NCBI GenBank assembly: GCA_023052935.1
Contig: CM041297.1
Span: 5,322,280-5,386,279 of the forward strand
Reading direction: 5' to 3'
From: Piezodorus guildinii
Lineage: Eukaryota; Arthropoda; Insecta; Hemiptera; Pentatomidae
Length of the DNA: 64,000 bases
Under the pieces are notes generated by a model. It did no database searches. It worked only from the letters and a program-made list of their open reading frames with translations, and had not been told where the DNA came from. Position 1 is the stretch's first letter. Each line of letters opens with the position of its first letter. Of the stretch, positions 10,945 to 20,948 are shown piece after piece. Position numbers and translations under genes: made by a program.

Positions 10945-11258
10945 TTCATGTAAGAAAAATAATTGAATAATAACTAGATGTTGGGGGAAAAAATAATAAC
11001 TTAAGAAAAGTTAAGCAAGACCAGCCTTGCCTAGCTATTGGCAATCAGCTGATATGAAGAGGTGACTCAGCATTCACTTTACGGTGCAAATTGTAGTCCA
11101 ACTTACCGTTGTTTGCTCCAATATTTACTGTTGTTGTTATCCTGAAGCCTGTTGATGTTTTCAAGACTGTTCTGAAGTGATATCCAACTGAAAAAGCAAG
11201 AAATCCAAGAGCCGACTTGAAAGATGACCGCTATACTCATGCGCATGCGCAGAACTCG
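10945..11258 (-). promoter_or_regulatory. Jk-A 5' UTR, likely internal promoter region
   Basis: Non-coding sequence between the proposed 5' end and ORF1. Jockey-clade elements carry an RNA polymerase II promoter within their 5' UTR, so promoter activity is inferred from the family. A palindromic gcgcatgcgc lies at 11241-11250 near the proposed start. Confidence 0.4.
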
Positions 11259-11580
11259 ACGGAAAATTAACTTCCATAATTATTAGAGCACTTTAGTTTT
11301 GCAAGAATTGTTGAATAGACTAAGGTATGCTGTGGATTCATAGTAATTGATGGAAATAGAGTTGTTAATTAGATATCATTATGGTTATAAAAACTAGTTA
11401 TAATTTTATAAATCCGTTCAAAAGGAAATATTATGTAACACAACTGGTAAATAGCTTAAATGGCAATATTTTCATCATTGTGGATATAATTAGTTGACCG
11501 TTGAGAATTACTGGAAGGAATTAGTCCAGGTGGCGGTCATTAAATGAAACAACTAAATAGTTTCAACTATTTTATTGTTT

Positions 11581-11617
11581 GCCAACGTTTCGACCCATTG
11601 TGGGTCATCATCAGGGC
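11581..11617 (-). ncRNA. Hammerhead-ribozyme-like motif (PLE end)
   Basis: Minus-strand reading gives CTGATGA (complement of 11608-11614), a perfect 5-bp stem GACCC/GGGTC around a short loop, then GAAA (complement of 11588-11591) and CGTTGGC. CUGAUGA and GAAA bracketing stem II are the conserved hammerhead core, and such motifs are known in Penelope-like elements. Stems I and III and self-cleavage cannot be confirmed by eye. Confidence 0.6.
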
Positions 11618-11647
11618 GAAAAAGATACATTTAAAATAAGATTGTAT

Positions 11648-11705
11648 ATGATGATAAGGTAATAACGAATGACGATAAGGAGATTCGTTATTACCTTATC
11701 ATCAT
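11648..11705. repeat. Perfect 23-bp inverted repeat
   Basis: Positions 11648-11670 are exactly complementary to 11683-11705 with a 12-base loop. It can form a long hairpin and probably marks the head-to-head junction of two inverted element copies. Confidence 0.9.
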
Positions 11706-12524
11706 TTATTATCGTCATCCGTTATTACTTAAAATCTTTACCTCGTCACTACTTCTTACAATTTTATCAAATACTCATAAGTAATAACTCAAGTACTCTC
11801 AAGTAATAACTTTTGGCTATTTTTTAACAATCGAATCAGTAAACATAACTTAGCTTCTTGGAATTTTCCTAACGGACATTCTAGTTCTCATATTTTCCGT
11901 TCCACGCAATGAGCGTTTTTTAAACTGGGAAACATCACTCCTGCAGGCAACGCCTTCACGTAGTCACGTATGTATTTTTTTCTTATTGATAAGGGTCTTT
12001 TTTCATCGCCCATCTCTTTCTCCCCCTTTCCATACTCATATCTTTCTCCGTTACATATCCTCACATATAACTATTAGTTTAATATTACATTATTTTAAAA
12101 TTTAAATTATTTTTTATTCATACTGTTTCTCTTTTGTATGACTATATTTTTTTATATATTACCTATACTCTTAACTATGTTTTTAATATATTACCGTCAT
12201 ATATCAACTCAAAATTGTTAATATTTAAAATTTTAATTGTTCACATTTTTTTTCATTTACTTAGTCTCTCTTTATATATTCTCATTACAATATTATCATC
12301 TCAATTATGTTTACTTCCATACTTTATAACTATCATCTTAATTTTGTTTATTTCCATACTTTATAACTGTCACCTTATTTCCATACTTTATAATTGTCAT
12401 CTTATTATCATTTTACATTTAATATTATTTATGTTCCCATAATTTATTACTGTCATATTATTATTATATACCTAACGCATTATTAAGTCTATAATTACAT
12501 TGGTTGTTATCTTGTTTCTTTTAG

Positions 12525-12563
12525 CCCTGATGAAGGCCCACATTGTAGGCCGAAACGTCGGCA
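12525..12563 (+). ncRNA. Hammerhead-ribozyme-like motif (PLE end)
   Basis: CTGATGA at 12527-12533, stem strands GGCC/GGCC around a 9-base loop, GAAA at 12552-12555, then CGTC and GGCAC. The GTC directly after GAAAC is a permitted hammerhead cleavage triplet. A close relative lies at 40771-40806. Function is inferred from the known PLE association. Confidence 0.6.
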
Positions 12564-12659
12564 CATAATTAAAATAACATTTATTTTAAATGTGTGTTTT
12601 TAATTTATGACCGCACCCCCAACCATCTTCCTCATCTAATTTCTCAACAGTCAACAAAA

Positions 12660-13257
12660 CTCCATCATTAGGAAACTACAATAGGTACTGTTTGGTGGAA
12701 TGGAATATAGGCAGGAGGATAGGAAAGTAAGTACAAAAGATTGGGTAAAATGGAAAATACGTACCGCATTTTTAGACGGGATCTGACAACAATGAGTAAA
12801 ATTGTAATATTAACATAAACAGAAGTAATCAGATTAAACCCATAAGGGTAATAACATCATAATGGTACTATAAAATGTTTAAACAAGATTGTTAAAGTAA
12901 AAACCTATATAATACAATAGTGAGAATAATAATGTATAAGTATATGTAGTAAAACTGACTAGCTCCCAACCAACGTTTTAATAATATTTGGTAAATACAT
13001 TAAGACAGTAGAAATAACCAAGTGAAAATATTATGAGAAAAAATTAAGTAACAATCATTGACAGATCATACAAGTTGATACAAAAGAATAAAGAAATTAC
13101 ACGTAGGGATAAATTGAACCGTAAAACCATTTAGAATTTTTTAAATACATAAACAAAGTAAATAGATACATATATAAAATAAATGTATGCATAAATAAAT
13201 AAAAAATAAACCAATAAATGAACGAAATGTATATAGTGGGATGGACATGTGAAGCTG
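12660..13257. other. AT-rich sequence, probably PLE 3' UTR
   Basis: No ORF of note. It lies directly downstream (minus strand) of the PLE C-terminal fragment, so a degenerate 3' UTR is the simplest reading. No other structure seen. Confidence 0.4.
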
Positions 13258-13445
13258 CGTTACTTAATAGAGTTTAATATATGGCTGTAGGTGGAGGAGA
13301 TGCATTGTTTATCAGTTTTATGATTGACAGGATTAGATTGGAGATGGATGTGGACGGATTCAGCGATGAGACTTTTTTTATGGTTGGGAAAGACTTGAAG
13401 GCATTGCACATTGAGCCAATATTTTCATTTTAAAGATTCGAAAAA
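13258..13445 (-). pseudogene. PLE GIY-YIG domain, C-terminal remnant
   Basis: The minus-strand frame reads LIAESVHIH, then NPVNHKTDKQCISSTYSHIL near the end. This matches the tail of the PLE polyprotein at 27971 (LLSEAIYIHME, VPVNHKTDKEIISPSYANIF). Only the region after the GIY-YIG catalytic core remains, and a stop interrupts it at about 13375. A Jk-B copy has inserted at its upstream edge, at 13446. Confidence 0.7.
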
Positions 13446-14027
13446 GCGCCTTACTTGGATTCCCCACACTAGACTGAAACGGCAAGAAACTGCCTGCAGA
13501 TACCGCTTACTACAGCACTTACTAGACAAACGTTCAAAACTCTCTATTTAATACAAAAGACTCATTTACATCACGATTATCCGACCTATTTGGACCTATG
13601 GCATTGAGCTATGGGGGTCCACTAAACTATCAAACTCCTCCCGCATCCAATCCTTGCAATCCAAAATCCTACGAAAAATCCTCAATGCTCCTTACTTTGT
13701 AACTAATAAACTCATCCATAGAGACCTAAATATCCCACTGGTTGCAGACTTGGCCCGCGATAGATACACTTCCTTTAATTCCAAACTACCTGCCCTCTCA
13801 AACCCGCTTGTCCGTAACCTCTCATCTACAGCTATTCCCGGTAATCCTCCGAGGCGCCTGAAAAGACGGTGGCCTCGAGACCTGCTCATGAAATAAACTT
13901 TGAAGTACTACCACTGGGTAGATTCTTTACATGTCTATTCATGCCTGTTATTGTAATTCAGCCATTTTACTTATTGTATTTGTATATACAGTTGTATAAA
14001 ACAATAAAATATATTATAAAAAAAAAA
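13446..14027 (+). pseudogene. Jk-B LINE copy, 5'-truncated
   Basis: Jk-B ORF2 C-terminal region with 3' UTR and A-tail, flanked by the 10-base target duplication attcgaaaaa (13436-13445 and 14028-14037). Recognisable blocks are TRLKRQETACRYRLLQHLLDK, TIIRPIWTYGIELWGSTK, LQSKILRKILNAPYFVTNK and PRRLKRRWPRDLL. The open frame starting at 13654 covers only the last 80 residues; an in-frame stop (LFN then TAA, about 13550) breaks it upstream. The reverse transcriptase palm is absent. Confidence 0.85.
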
Positions 14028-14037
14028 ATTCGAAAAA

Positions 14038-14443
14038 ACAATAATAGTATCATTTTGTAAGCATTGTCAAAGCTATTAAAGATTTTTATTTTTATTTGCC
14101 AAAGATAATAACAATATAGATGACCAATATACTGTTGAAAAGACAAAAATTTTAGAATTTTTTAAAAATCTTATATACAAAGTTTTATAATGTAATGGAG
14201 AGTCATAAAATGCGGATTAATCTTTGTGATTGCTGTGGATAATACTTCTTATTGGTAGATTCTTTAATCGTAAATAAATGTTTCTATTATTTCCATTACT
14301 TATTTAAAAACAATGGATTTTAGCTACAGACGTATGTGAATGTCGTTTGTTGCGCGAACCACATTTGGTTGTTTTTTTTTTTTGCAATATTTTCTCATTT
14401 ATTATTTTATATACTTGTAGAGGGAAAAAATTGTAAATATTAT
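14038..14443. other. AT-rich spacer, nothing recognised
   Basis: No ORF, tandem array or clear element end was seen between the Jk-B copy and the MITE. Confidence 0.6.
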
Positions 14444-14959
14444 AAAGGGTCTAGTGGAATAAGCATGTGAAATCTGCCCCCGCGTATTTTAGAGCGAAAT
14501 TTATACCATTGAGTCACATCTGTGATAAACAACCTCATGCCAATTTTAGCCCCATAATCGTTATTGAAGGAAAGTTATAGAGGGGGATCGAAAAAAAAAA
14601 AAAAAAAAAAAAAATTCGTTTTCTCCTAAACAGCTCAACCGATTTTCAATGGATATATATAAATATATGTTATGGACTTTAAAAAACAGTTTAACAATTT
14701 TTGTTTCCACAAAAATTTTAGTCAAAAAATATTTTCAGGTTATGATGGTTTGGTACAGCTGCAATTTTTCGCTACTTTATTTCATTGGAGGGTCTTTTAT
14801 TTTTTGTTTTTTCTTTCCCCCTCCATAACTTCCCTCCCATAAGGATTAATGGGCTAAACATTTGCATATGGTAGTTTCTAATAGGTGTGAATTAATGGTA
14901 TAAATTTCGTTCTAAAATACGGGGGAGAGATTTAACATGCTTATTCCGGTCGGCCCTTT
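14444..14959. mobile_element. MITE-like DNA transposon with about 70-bp TIRs
   Basis: The left end at 14444-14515 and right end at 14882-14959 are inverted copies sharing aaaggg, ggaataagcatg, cgtattttagaacgaaat and tttataccatt. The interior is about 370 bp, has no transposase ORF and includes a long A-run. TIRs without coding sequence indicate a non-autonomous element; the superfamily is unknown because no clear target duplication is visible. Confidence 0.7.
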
Positions 14960-15540
14960 GCATTAGAATAGACAAAAAAAAAAAAAAAAATACAAAAAAA
15001 TTGTAAATGTATGTTAAATATGCCCAATGGATTAATATAGTATGCTGTGTTATGTAAGCAACCTGATGTATTTGGGCAGCATTGCCAAATAAATAAAGCA
15101 TATCTCTCTCTCAAAACCTTCTATTGAATCTCGCTTCTCTTTAGCCCTGAAGAAGACCCGCAATGTGGACCTAAAACCGTCAGTTGCTCAAAACATAGTT
15201 TTCTCTATTTTTGTAATAATTTATTGACTATCACGCCTATCATCAAATCCTTCATTGCATACAATACACACTGTTAACTATTAAATTTTAAATGAGGAAT
15301 ATGGTTGGGGGTTCGGTTATTAGAGAGAAACACACATTAAAACAGTGCTTATTTTTTTCTCAATGGTCGACTAAAATCCATCATTTTAAGTTTTAAATAT
15401 GTTTAAAAAAAATGAATACGTAGAGTACCTGTTGTTAGTTGCTTATCAGGTCTTGGTTTTTATCTAAACCATAATCCCCTATTCCAACAATTTTTTCAAA
15501 ATGGGTCAAATGATCAGAATAGTGTGATAGTCACTCTAAA
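14960..15540. other. Non-coding region with decayed PLE-like end
   Basis: It contains an aaataaataaa then (TC)n stretch at about 15087-15110, possibly another LINE tail. A degenerate hammerhead-like string (ctgaagaagaccc...ggacctaaaacc) lies at 15145-15178. At 15435-15548 is a dispersed repeat whose relative is at about 21128-21246. No gene. Confidence 0.45.
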
Positions 15541-16044
15541 AGTTACTTTTATACGTTCACGTACGTGAACAAGATAACATTTTTAAAATAATCAGGTTTC
15601 CAACGGTATATTATAAATATATATTACTATTCATAAGGTTTATCATACCTAAAAATAAGTTTTTCCTCTTTTCTCCTCTATTGGGAAATCAAATTCGTTC
15701 AACATGTATATTTAGCCGTTTTTACTTTCACTTACTATATATATTAAGGGAAAGTATTGCGATCGTGAAAATATTCGAATTCTAGTTTTCAACGGAAATA
15801 GACATTTTAGGGTCCCCTGAGTCCAAATAACCAAGTCCCGCAAAAAGGTTTGTGTGCGTGTGCCTTTTTAAATTTTCTTCCCCTAAAGTACCTTTAATTT
15901 TGTAGATTCAATAATAATAACTAGATTATCTTATTAACGCTGATGAAAAACAAGTAAATATATAAATTGAATAAATTCGATACCCAACTAAAGGAGAAAA
16001 CAGAAAAATACTTTTTTAATGCAATTTTTCGTTTTTGAACATAA
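15541..16044. mobile_element. FB family, left part (split by RTE-1)
   Basis: AT-rich non-coding repeat. The arm at 15749-15863 (aaagtattgcgatcgtgaaa, acattttagggtccc, then a GT-rich stretch) is inversely repeated at 20311-20395. The motif ggaaatcaaattcgttcaac is present both directly and inverted within the same element. RTE-1 inserted at 16045 with the 12-base target duplication ttttgaacataa. The family recurs at 38.3, 41.9, 61.3, 62.0 and 63.9 kb. Confidence 0.55.
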
Positions 16045-16061
16045 TAATAATAATAATAGGC

Positions 16062-19000
16062 TTACCGAACCCGAAGGCTCGATGCCGATACCACCAAACT
16101 TCGCCTGCACAGACTCGTCCAATGTTCACCGGTCAAGCCCAAGCCCCCGAGATCAGCCTTAATACAATCCTCCCATCGACGCTTTGGCCTACCTTTCGGA
16201 CGCCTACCAGTCGGTTAAGCGAATACCAACTTTCTCGGAATCCGTTCCTCACACAGCCCAACAACTTTACGCGCCCATTTGTGTCTCCGCGATGCTATCA
16301 ACTCAATTATATTCACAGGGTACAAACTCCGCAATTCCGTGTTGTGCAACCTTCTAAACTCCCCAGTGGCCTCATCTCTCTTCGGACCAAATATTTTACG
16401 CAGTACCTTATTCTCGAAAACCTTAAGCCGTTGTTCATCCTTCAAAGTAAGCGGCCACGTTTCGCATCCGTAAAGAACCGTTGGAAGAATAATAGTTTTA
16501 TAAATTCTAACCTTTAAGTTTTTAGACAGAAGCCGCGAGCTAAGTAATTTAGCAACTGAATAATAACACACATTTCGGGATCACTTGTAGCTGGGTGGCT
16601 AGCGTAACAGCCTCCCATGCCAAAGGTCACGGGTTCAAACCCGCAGGTGGTCCTAGGATTTTTTAATGGGAGTAAAAAAATCCTTAGTTACGCCGTCCTT
16701 CGGAGGGGACGTTAAAAGGTGGTCCCGAGCCAGTACGATGTCAGGTACTCGTTAAAGATCCCTATCCTAATAAAACCTGGATAGGCAAAATTTAGGACTC
16801 CCACTGTAGCATCGTCCGATTAGCCATAGTAGCATAAAGTGACGTTAAATAAATAAATAAAAAAAAAATAACACACATTTCCCACCTTTAACCGGGACTT
16901 TATTTCTTCCTGGATTTCATTTTTCTTGTTATCATTGAACCTAAATACTTGAATTTCTCTACGTGTTCAAAAGTATGACTTGAAATATTAATATCATCAA
17001 GATCGCCACCATTTCTGCAGCTAATCATATATTTCGTCTTATCGGTATTTAATACGAGACCTATTTGTTTACCGGTTTTTATTAACACACTTGTATTTAG
17101 TTGTATAGTTTAGGTGTCTTCACTACTACTACTACTAGTACCAAATCATCGGCATACCCCAAAACCGGAATCTTGTCACACATATTTAAGCCTTTCTCGG
17201 TACACATCACCTTTTCTATAACATATTCTAAGGCTATATTAAACAAAACAGGTGAAAGGGAGTCACCCTGTTTCAAATCCGATCGCACCTCAAATCTCTC
17301 GGAGTAATTATGACCAATTCCAGCTTTATGAAATGTTTCCGACAAACACATCTCTACTAGGTTTACTAACTTTTTAGGTATCCCCTGTTCAATCATGATG
17401 TTATATAGCTTCTGACGGTATATGGAATCATGAGCCTTTTTAAAATCTATATAAAGTTGATGGACTACACCGTTGTATTCCAGCTTCTTCTCTAATATTT
17501 GACGTAAGGAAAATATTTGATCAATAGTCGAGCGATTCCGCCTAAAACCACATTGGTAGTCTCCGATAATTTCCTCAGCGTATTCCGTGATTCGGCTAGT
17601 TAGTATTGACGAGAATATTTTATAGCATACTGGGAGAAGAGAGAACCCACGATAGTTGTTACAATTTGTCCTCGGTCCTTTTTTGTGAATCGGAATAAGT
17701 ATTGATTCTTTCCATTCTTGGGGTATTTTTTCATTTTCCCAGATCTTTTTAACTAAAACATGTAATTTGGAAACACCCGCTTCTCCACACGCTTTGATTA
17801 ATTCACTTGTGATATTATCATTTCCTGCAGCTTTATACCGTTTTAATTTTCCTATCGCCATTTCAACTTCCTCTTTACTCGTTGCGTCTACCCATGGTTC
17901 AGCGCTCTGGTATTCAGAGGGAGGAGATTGATTATTATTTTCCGTATTTAGAATGCCGTCAAAGTGTTGTTTAAATTTATTTAATATCTCAGTCAGATCC
18001 GCAATTATGTTGTTATTCGCATCTTTAATCCCATTCAATAGAGGTTCAAATCTTTTACGCGATTTGTTTATACCTTTGTACATCTCTCTTATGTTATTTT
18101 CGCTTCTGTTTTTTCTATTTCTATTATTTTGCCTTTAAGATACTCTCTTTTCTTATTTTTTAAGAATTTTGAAGTTTCGTTTTTTACTAACCGAAAGTAA
18201 GCCACATTATTATCGCTTGGATTATTTAAGGAATCCAGTTTAGCAGTTTTTCTTTTTTCACACATATTTTGACAATCCCTGTCGAACCAAGGTTTGTTCT
18301 TTTTATTTTCCCAAGACATAAGTTACCGACCTCTTTAATATTATTCCTGATCCCTTCCCATAATTTGTTTACATCTTCGTGTTCCTCGTCTGAAGATTCC
18401 AAAGCATCGAACCTATTTTTTACTTCTATCGCGAATTGTTTTCTAATTTCGGGGTTGTTCAATTTAACAACATCAAAATTCTCGGGATAAATATAGTTCG
18501 GTGTTCTCTTTTTTGTATTTAGTTTTTGTCGAAGTTTCGCGATTACTAATTCATGATCAGAACCGCATTCTGCACTACGATACGATCTCACGTTAATTAT
18601 GCTACTTTGCCATCAGTTTTGTACTAAAACATGATCTATTTGATTCCGAGTTTGTCCATCCGGCGATGTCCACGTATACTTATGAATGTCCTTATGTTTA
18701 AACGTAGTACTTTTGATTATTAGGTTTTTCGAAATAGCAAAGTTTATTGGTCGGGTCCCATTATCATTACTATATTCGTGCAAACTTTCTTTACCGATTG
18801 TAGGACGATATACTTCTTCCCTTCCAACCTTTGCGTTCGCGTCACCTAGTATTATTTTAATGTAATTTCGCGGTAATTTATCGTAAACCGACTCTAGTTT
18901 ATCATAAAATTCGCATTTTACTTCATCATCACTATCTTCGGTGGGAGAATGAATGTTTATAAACGCGATTTTAGACCAACGACCCTGAAATATAGCAACC

Positions 19001-19374
19001 GATATTCTTTCACTAAATAACTGTACATCCCGTAATGCGGAAAGAAATCTATTCCTAATCAGAAACCCGGTACCTAGACAATAATTAACGCTCCCCTCAT
19101 ACCAAATAGTATACTTTCCTTCTGTTAACGAACCCTCCCCTGGCCAGCAAACCTCTTGTAATGCAACGATATCTAAATGGTACCCCTTAACTTCATTCGC
19201 GACCGACTTTAATCCACCTGCCGTATTTAAACTTCTAACGTTCCACGTCCCTATTGTTAGGTCTCTACTTTTCATCTTGCGCCTAGATTCCTCTGAAGCA
19301 GTCCTCACCCGGAGACCCGAACGGGGGACAAGTTTACTTCCGGATAATGGGCGTTTTACCTCAGAGGAATCCAT
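16062..19374 (-). pseudogene. RTE-1 ORF, endonuclease and reverse transcriptase, broken
   Basis: A single-ORF RTE product interrupted by several lesions. The N-terminal 253 residues (19374-18613) hold the APE-like endonuclease (IGTWNVRSLN, ALQEV, ILGDANAK, NQIDHV). A TGA at about 18613 replaces an Arg codon kept in the plus-strand copy. Frameshifts follow near 18310 and 18090. The reverse transcriptase lies at 18083-17097 (NYRGFSLLPVCYK, YIDFKKAHDS, LKQGDSLSPVLFN, YADDLVLVV). A frameshift within a run of GTA/GTT triplets follows YADD, and SINE-1 interrupts the thumb region. The C-terminus (PTGRRPKGRPK-type) ends at the TAA at 16062. The copy is not functional. Confidence 0.88.
16576..16866 (+). 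mobile_element. SINE-1, full-length tRNA-derived SINE
   Basis: A 291-bp SINE flanked by the 14-base target duplication aataacacacattt (16562-16575 and 16867-16880). Near the 5' end is a box A-like tagctgggtggctagcgtaa and a box B-like gggttcaaaccc about 35 bp on, the internal polymerase III promoter of a tRNA-derived head. The body includes gttaaagatccctatcctaa and agcatcgtccgattag; the tail is (taaa)n. It interrupts RTE-1 in the opposite orientation. At least nine partial relatives lie in this window. Confidence 0.88.
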
Positions 19375-19591
19375 GACTGTTTGTGGTATTTTGTGAACTA
19401 AAATATGTGAGTAGGGCGTTCGAACCTACGTCACACCCTCCAGCAAGCCTGGAGGGCCGCTCTCATTGTTGGTCAGCTAGTCCATCGGACTTAGCCGGGA
19501 GGATCTTCCGAGGAAATTCCACCGACCACCCCCACATCCGTCACCCGTGGGACGCTCCCCATACGCGGTAATGAGATCCGCGCGAGGTTTT

Positions 19592-20310
19592 GAACATAAG
19601 AGCAGTAATATACATGTATGATATACCGTTGGAAAGCTAAAGATTTTTGAAAAAATATAATCTCATACACAAGCTTTTAGAAGTTGATAGAGAGTGATGA
19701 GAAGAAGATAAAACTAACTGATTATTTTAGATAATAATATAATAGATTTTTTAATGAAACACATGTTTCTATAGAAATTTAATTTGATTAATTCCTTAAT
19801 AGTTTCACGTATTTTTATCTCTAACTGCATTTGAAAATTCTTCCATTGATTTTAAAAATCGAGGTAAGTGAAAGTCGTGTGTTGCCCGCTCCAGATTTTT
19901 TTTTTAACATAAGAGCATAATATACATGTATGAATACGTGAAAGCTAAAGATTTAGAAAATATCATCTGATACACAAGCTTTAGAAGTTGATAGAGAGGA
20001 TGAAAGAAATAAAACTAACGATTATTTTAGATAATAATATAATAGATTTTAATGAAACTAATGTTCTATAGAAATTAATTGATTAATTCTTAATAGTTCA
20101 CGTATTTTATCTCTAACTGTATTTGAAAATTCTTCCATTGATTTAAAATCGAGTTAGTGAAGTCGGTGTTGCCCGCTCCAATTTTTTTTAACATAAGAGC
20201 AGTAATATACATGTATGATATACCGTGAAAGCTAAAGATTTTAGAAAAAATATTAATTTATACTCAAGCTTTTAAAGTTATAGAGAGTGATGAAATACGA
20301 TAAAACTAAC
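19592..20310 (+). repeat. Tandem repeat of about 300 bp, 2.4 units (FB-related)
   Basis: Units start at about 19592, 19906 and 20189, each with aacataagagcagtaatata at or near its start. The first two end in agtcgtgtgttgcccgctcc or a degraded form of it plus a T-run. The middle unit is shorter because of many one-base losses. A CA microsatellite follows at 20310-20329. Confidence 0.8.
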
Positions 20311-20440
20311 ACACACACACACACACACAGACCTTTTAATGGGACTTCAAGTCAAGGGACCCTAAAACGTGGACTTCAAGATCGCAATACTTTCTTGTGC
20401 TTTACTCCTATATTTCATGTATAGGTAAACGAAGGTAAAA
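20311..20440. mobile_element. FB family, right inverted arm
   Basis: Inverse copy of 15749-15863. On the minus strand it reads aaagtattgcgatcttgaag, ttttagggtccc, agtcccat and a GT-rich stretch. This supports one foldback-type element spanning about 15.7-20.4 kb before RTE-1 inserted. Confidence 0.6.
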
Positions 20441-20555
20441 ATATTGTTAAAAAAAATTGACGAATTATTACAAAAAAAAAAAAAAATTAAGTGAAGTATT
20501 AAGGAATTTGAATAAGATTTATTTAACTGTTTCAAATTAGTTAAAAGTAACATAA

Positions 20556-20948
20556 TAAATTGAGACGTTGATTTCCAAAAGGTACTAAAGGACATTTTTA
20601 CGAAATTGATTTTTTACATATTTATATCTCCTCATTTAGTGTTTATCTAAATCTTAAATTTGATTATATCTAATGAACACTCATGTCCTTTAATAACGTG
20701 ATTTAGAAATGCTATTAATTTCTTAAGATACTTATTACTCATTTAGTTTCATTCTAAATCACAACAGAACATTTCATTTCAAAACTTTAATATGGTTTTG
20801 TTAATATAGTAAAGAAATAATTCTAGATTTTAATGCGAAAGGAATCAAATTAGCTGGTTTAATAATATAATAATGAGAGATTTTCGCGCTTCCTGTAAAA
20901 TTCCCCAGGATGGATATAGTACCTTTTGGAAATCAACGCCTCAATTGA
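20556..20948. repeat. Inverted repeat pair, candidate small foldback element
   Basis: aattgagacgttgatttcca at 20560-20579, extending through aaaggtacta, is inverted near 20917-20948 (tagtaccttttggaaatcaa, then cgcctcaatt). The arms are about 30 bp with roughly one mismatch. The interior is AT-rich with no ORF. Confidence 0.5.

Larger units (their letters stand above)
6481..11258 (-). mobile_element. Full-length Jockey-type LINE, Jk-A
   Basis: A 4.8-kb non-LTR retrotransposon on the minus strand. In element order it has a 5' UTR (about 11258-10945), ORF1 (gag-like), ORF2 (endonuclease plus reverse transcriptase), a 3' UTR and a poly-A tail (poly-T from 6481). The 7-base direct repeat acggaaa lies at 6474-6480, just outside the tail, and at 11259-11265, just outside the proposed 5' end, and is taken as a tentative target-site duplication. 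Both ORFs are uninterrupted, so this copy could be recent. The 5' end depends on the short duplication and is the least certain point. Confidence 0.85.
11498..12657. mobile_element. PLE-derived inverted pair without coding sequence
   Basis: The two ends are inverted matches: at 11499-11514 the complement of ttctcaacggtcaa, and at 12641-12656 ttctcaacagtcaac. Each arm carries a hammerhead-like core, on the minus strand at 11581-11617 and on the plus strand at 12525-12563. A perfect 23-bp inverted repeat sits at 11648-11705. The interior is AT-rich and lacks a reverse transcriptase. This is the same head-to-head arrangement as the intact PLE pair at 27221-32318, so it is read as a non-coding derivative or decayed pair. 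Confidence 0.5.
16045..19587 (-). mobile_element. RTE-1 LINE, nearly full length, minus strand
   Basis: RTE-type LINE bounded by the 12-base target duplication ttttgaacataa at 16033-16044 and 19588-19599. The 3' end has an ATT microsatellite tail directly after the ORF stop, typical of RTE elements. The 5' UTR (19375-19587) matches that of the plus-strand copy at 25850 and starts with the same cctc(g/c)cgcggatc. After removing the SINE-1 insertion it is about 3.24 kb, close to a full RTE element. Confidence 0.9.

Noticed and set aside
12134..12442. 102-residue ORF inside the inverted PLE-like pair
   Set aside because: Composed of hydrophobic residues from AT-rich, partly repeated DNA (the ccatactttataactgtcat-type repeats); no recognisable domain.
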